Source of the DNA: Wenzhouxiangella sp.
Lineage (GTDB): Bacteria > Pseudomonadota > Gammaproteobacteria > Xanthomonadales > Wenzhouxiangellaceae
DNA length: 6,090 nt
NCBI GenBank assembly: GCA_018400355.1
Contig: JAGYMV010000046.1
Location: 1-6,090, forward strand
Direction of reading: 5' to 3'
Position 1 is the first letter of the stretch; each line of letters opens with the position of its first letter. The position numbers and the translations under genes were made by a program. Below are positions 5,365 to 6,090 of the stretch, piece after piece. A model generated the notes under the pieces. The model was not told where the DNA came from. It did not search any database and saw only the letters and a list, made by a program, of their open reading frames with translations.

Positions 5365-5859
5365 TCAAAAATTGAATCGAAGGCTTGCGCCAATGACTCC
5401 TATCTCATCCAATTTTTCATAACTGAGTTCAATAGAACCCTCTTCTGCGACATTAAACCCAATGCCACCACCAAACCCAAACTCTTCATCCGATGCGCTG
5501 GCTGAACCAACACCAGATACGCTGGCTTTAAATTTGTAATGTGTGTAACTGGTCGATGCAAAGACATAGACAGGCGCGGATACAGCAAACTCAGCTCGGA
5601 GAGCAGCACCAACCAAGCCTTTCAACTTTACTTTTGCGCCCAAAAAATTATCGTCTTTGACACCAAACCCACCACGGATCTCAGGCACAAAAGAGACGAC
5701 ATCATTTGCTTGGTACCGATAACCAAATGAGCCGACTAAAGCCCCAACGGCAATATCGTCGTCATCCAATTGGTAGTAACCCAAACCAGACACCCCTTGG
5801 GCCGACACACTGGCTGAAAAAATCATGGCCGAAACCAACAATAACGCTCTAATTTTCAT
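5365..5859 (-). CDS. Small outer-membrane beta-barrel protein
   Basis: 164-residue precursor of an eight-strand-type outer-membrane barrel (OmpA/OmpW-like fold). A Sec signal peptide MKIRALLLVSAMIFSASVSA precedes a predicted cut between A20 and Q21. The mature part is a series of alternating polar/apolar strands, for example VYVFASTSYTHYKFKASV (97-114), FGFGGGIGFNV (127-137) and SIELSYEK (142-149). The chain ends ASLRFNF, with the terminal Phe required by the Bam machinery. The frame is open back to a GTG at 5874, but the ATG at 5859 is the real start: GAGGAG (5867-5872) lies seven bases upstream, and the GTG overlaps that site. Function is unknown; such proteins may be structural, adhesive or stress-linked. 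It is a single gene with its own terminator. Confidence 0.85.
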   Translation of the reverse strand: MKIRALLLVSAMIFSASVSAQGVSGLGYYQLDDDDIAVGALVGSFGYRYQANDVVSFVPEIRGGFGVKDDNFLGAKVKLKGLVGAALRAEFAVSAPVYVFASTSYTHYKFKASVSGVGSASASDEEFGFGGGIGFNVAEEGSIELSYEKLDEIGVIGASLRFNF

Positions 5860-5866
5860 GGTCAAA

Positions 5867-5872
5867 CTCCTC
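5867..5872 (-). promoter_or_regulatory. Strong Shine-Dalgarno of the barrel gene
   Basis: GAGGAG on the minus strand, seven bases before the ATG at 5859. It decides the start against the upstream GTG. It is part of a 12-bp sequence that recurs inverted at 5988-5999. Confidence 0.8.
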
Positions 5873-5999
5873 ACAGATCAATATCAGGAAACCAACCAGG
5901 CCCGAAGTCACCCCCCAGCCATTCGGCTTCCGCTAGGCTGGCGTGTCATGGCCACTCGTTCAGCCATCTCACACCAAGTGGGTCAGTATCTGTGAGGAG
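5867..5999. repeat. 12-bp inverted repeat carrying the ribosome binding site of the barrel gene
   Basis: CTCCTCACAGAT (5867-5878) and ATCTGTGAGGAG (5988-5999) are perfect reverse complements separated by 109 bases. On the minus strand the first copy is the barrel gene's Shine-Dalgarno. On the plus strand the second copy sits seven bases before an ATG at 6007. The spacer also holds CCAGCC (5915-5920) / GGCTGG (5936-5941). Possible readings are two divergent leaders of common origin, paired operator sites, or a long-range RNA stem. Confidence 0.5.
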
Positions 6000-6006
6000 A
6001 TGACAC

Positions 6007-6072
6007 ATGGTGTCGTGCCACAACAAAACCTTCAACAACATGGCCAGTGATACCCAAACGTGTTTGGCTTAG
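6007..6072 (+). CDS. Possible 21-residue small ORF or leader peptide
   Basis: An ATG seven bases after GAGGAG (5994-5999) opens 21 codons (MVSCHNKTFNNMASDTQTCLA) ending in TAG. The ribosome binding site matches that of the divergent barrel gene in sequence and spacing, which is the main argument for translation. The ATG lies in the 3-base loop of the dyad GACAC-ATG-GTGTC (6002-6014), and another dyad, CCAAAC-GT-GTTTGG (6054-6067), lies near its end. There is no recognisable domain. It could be a leader peptide, a remnant of a gene start, or chance. Confidence 0.25.
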   Translation: MVSCHNKTFNNMASDTQTCLA

Positions 6073-6090
6073 AAATCAGATCGGCCAGCC

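Noticed and set aside
5872..5874. GTG start for the barrel gene
   Set aside because: The GTG overlaps the Shine-Dalgarno of the ATG at 5859, which has ideal spacing and begins a standard signal peptide.

Overview
The window reads as chromosomal DNA of a Gram-negative proteobacterium with moderate G+C content. The basis is two outer-membrane proteins with Sec signal peptides, a TonB-dependent receptor and a HigBA toxin-antitoxin pair. The genus cannot be fixed from the sequence alone. No rRNA, tRNA, CRISPR array, insertion sequence or integrase was seen.

Layout, left to right. Bases 1-133 hold no gene I can support. Bases 134-705 (minus strand) are a toxin-first higBA operon with a one-base stop/start overlap (TGATG). 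Facing away from it on the plus strand, bases 900-3369 form a two-gene copper operon. The first gene is a small DUF2946-type membrane-anchored protein with what looks like a leaderless start. The second is a full-length TonB-dependent copper receptor of the OprC/NosA family that keeps the CxxxM (109-113) and HxM (290-292) copper ligands. An 11-bp dyad at 3404-3433 separates the receptor from a convergent minus-strand gene (3471-3950). That gene encodes a 159-residue winged-helix protein of unrecognised family. Its upstream region is A+T-rich and carries four copies of TGAAACG within 94 bp, two of them forming a perfect 12-bp inverted repeat.

Next on the plus strand is a secreted alpha/beta hydrolase (4206-5174) with Ser147, Asp253 and His281 as probable catalytic triad. 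It converges on a minus-strand gene for a small outer-membrane beta-barrel protein (5365-5859) that ends in a strong intrinsic terminator (5265-5295). The right end (5860-6090) is the leader region of the barrel gene. There a 12-bp sequence containing its Shine-Dalgarno site recurs inverted about 120 bp away, in front of a 21-codon plus-strand ORF.

How the genes relate: only the DUF2946-receptor pair (copper entry across the outer membrane) and the higBA pair are clear functional units. The winged-helix protein, hydrolase and barrel protein stand as single genes, and the sequence does not tie them to copper. I found no clearly new multi-gene system. The least explained parts are the TGAAACG operator-like cluster with its unknown regulator, the leaderless DUF2946 start, and the duplicated leader motif at the right end.
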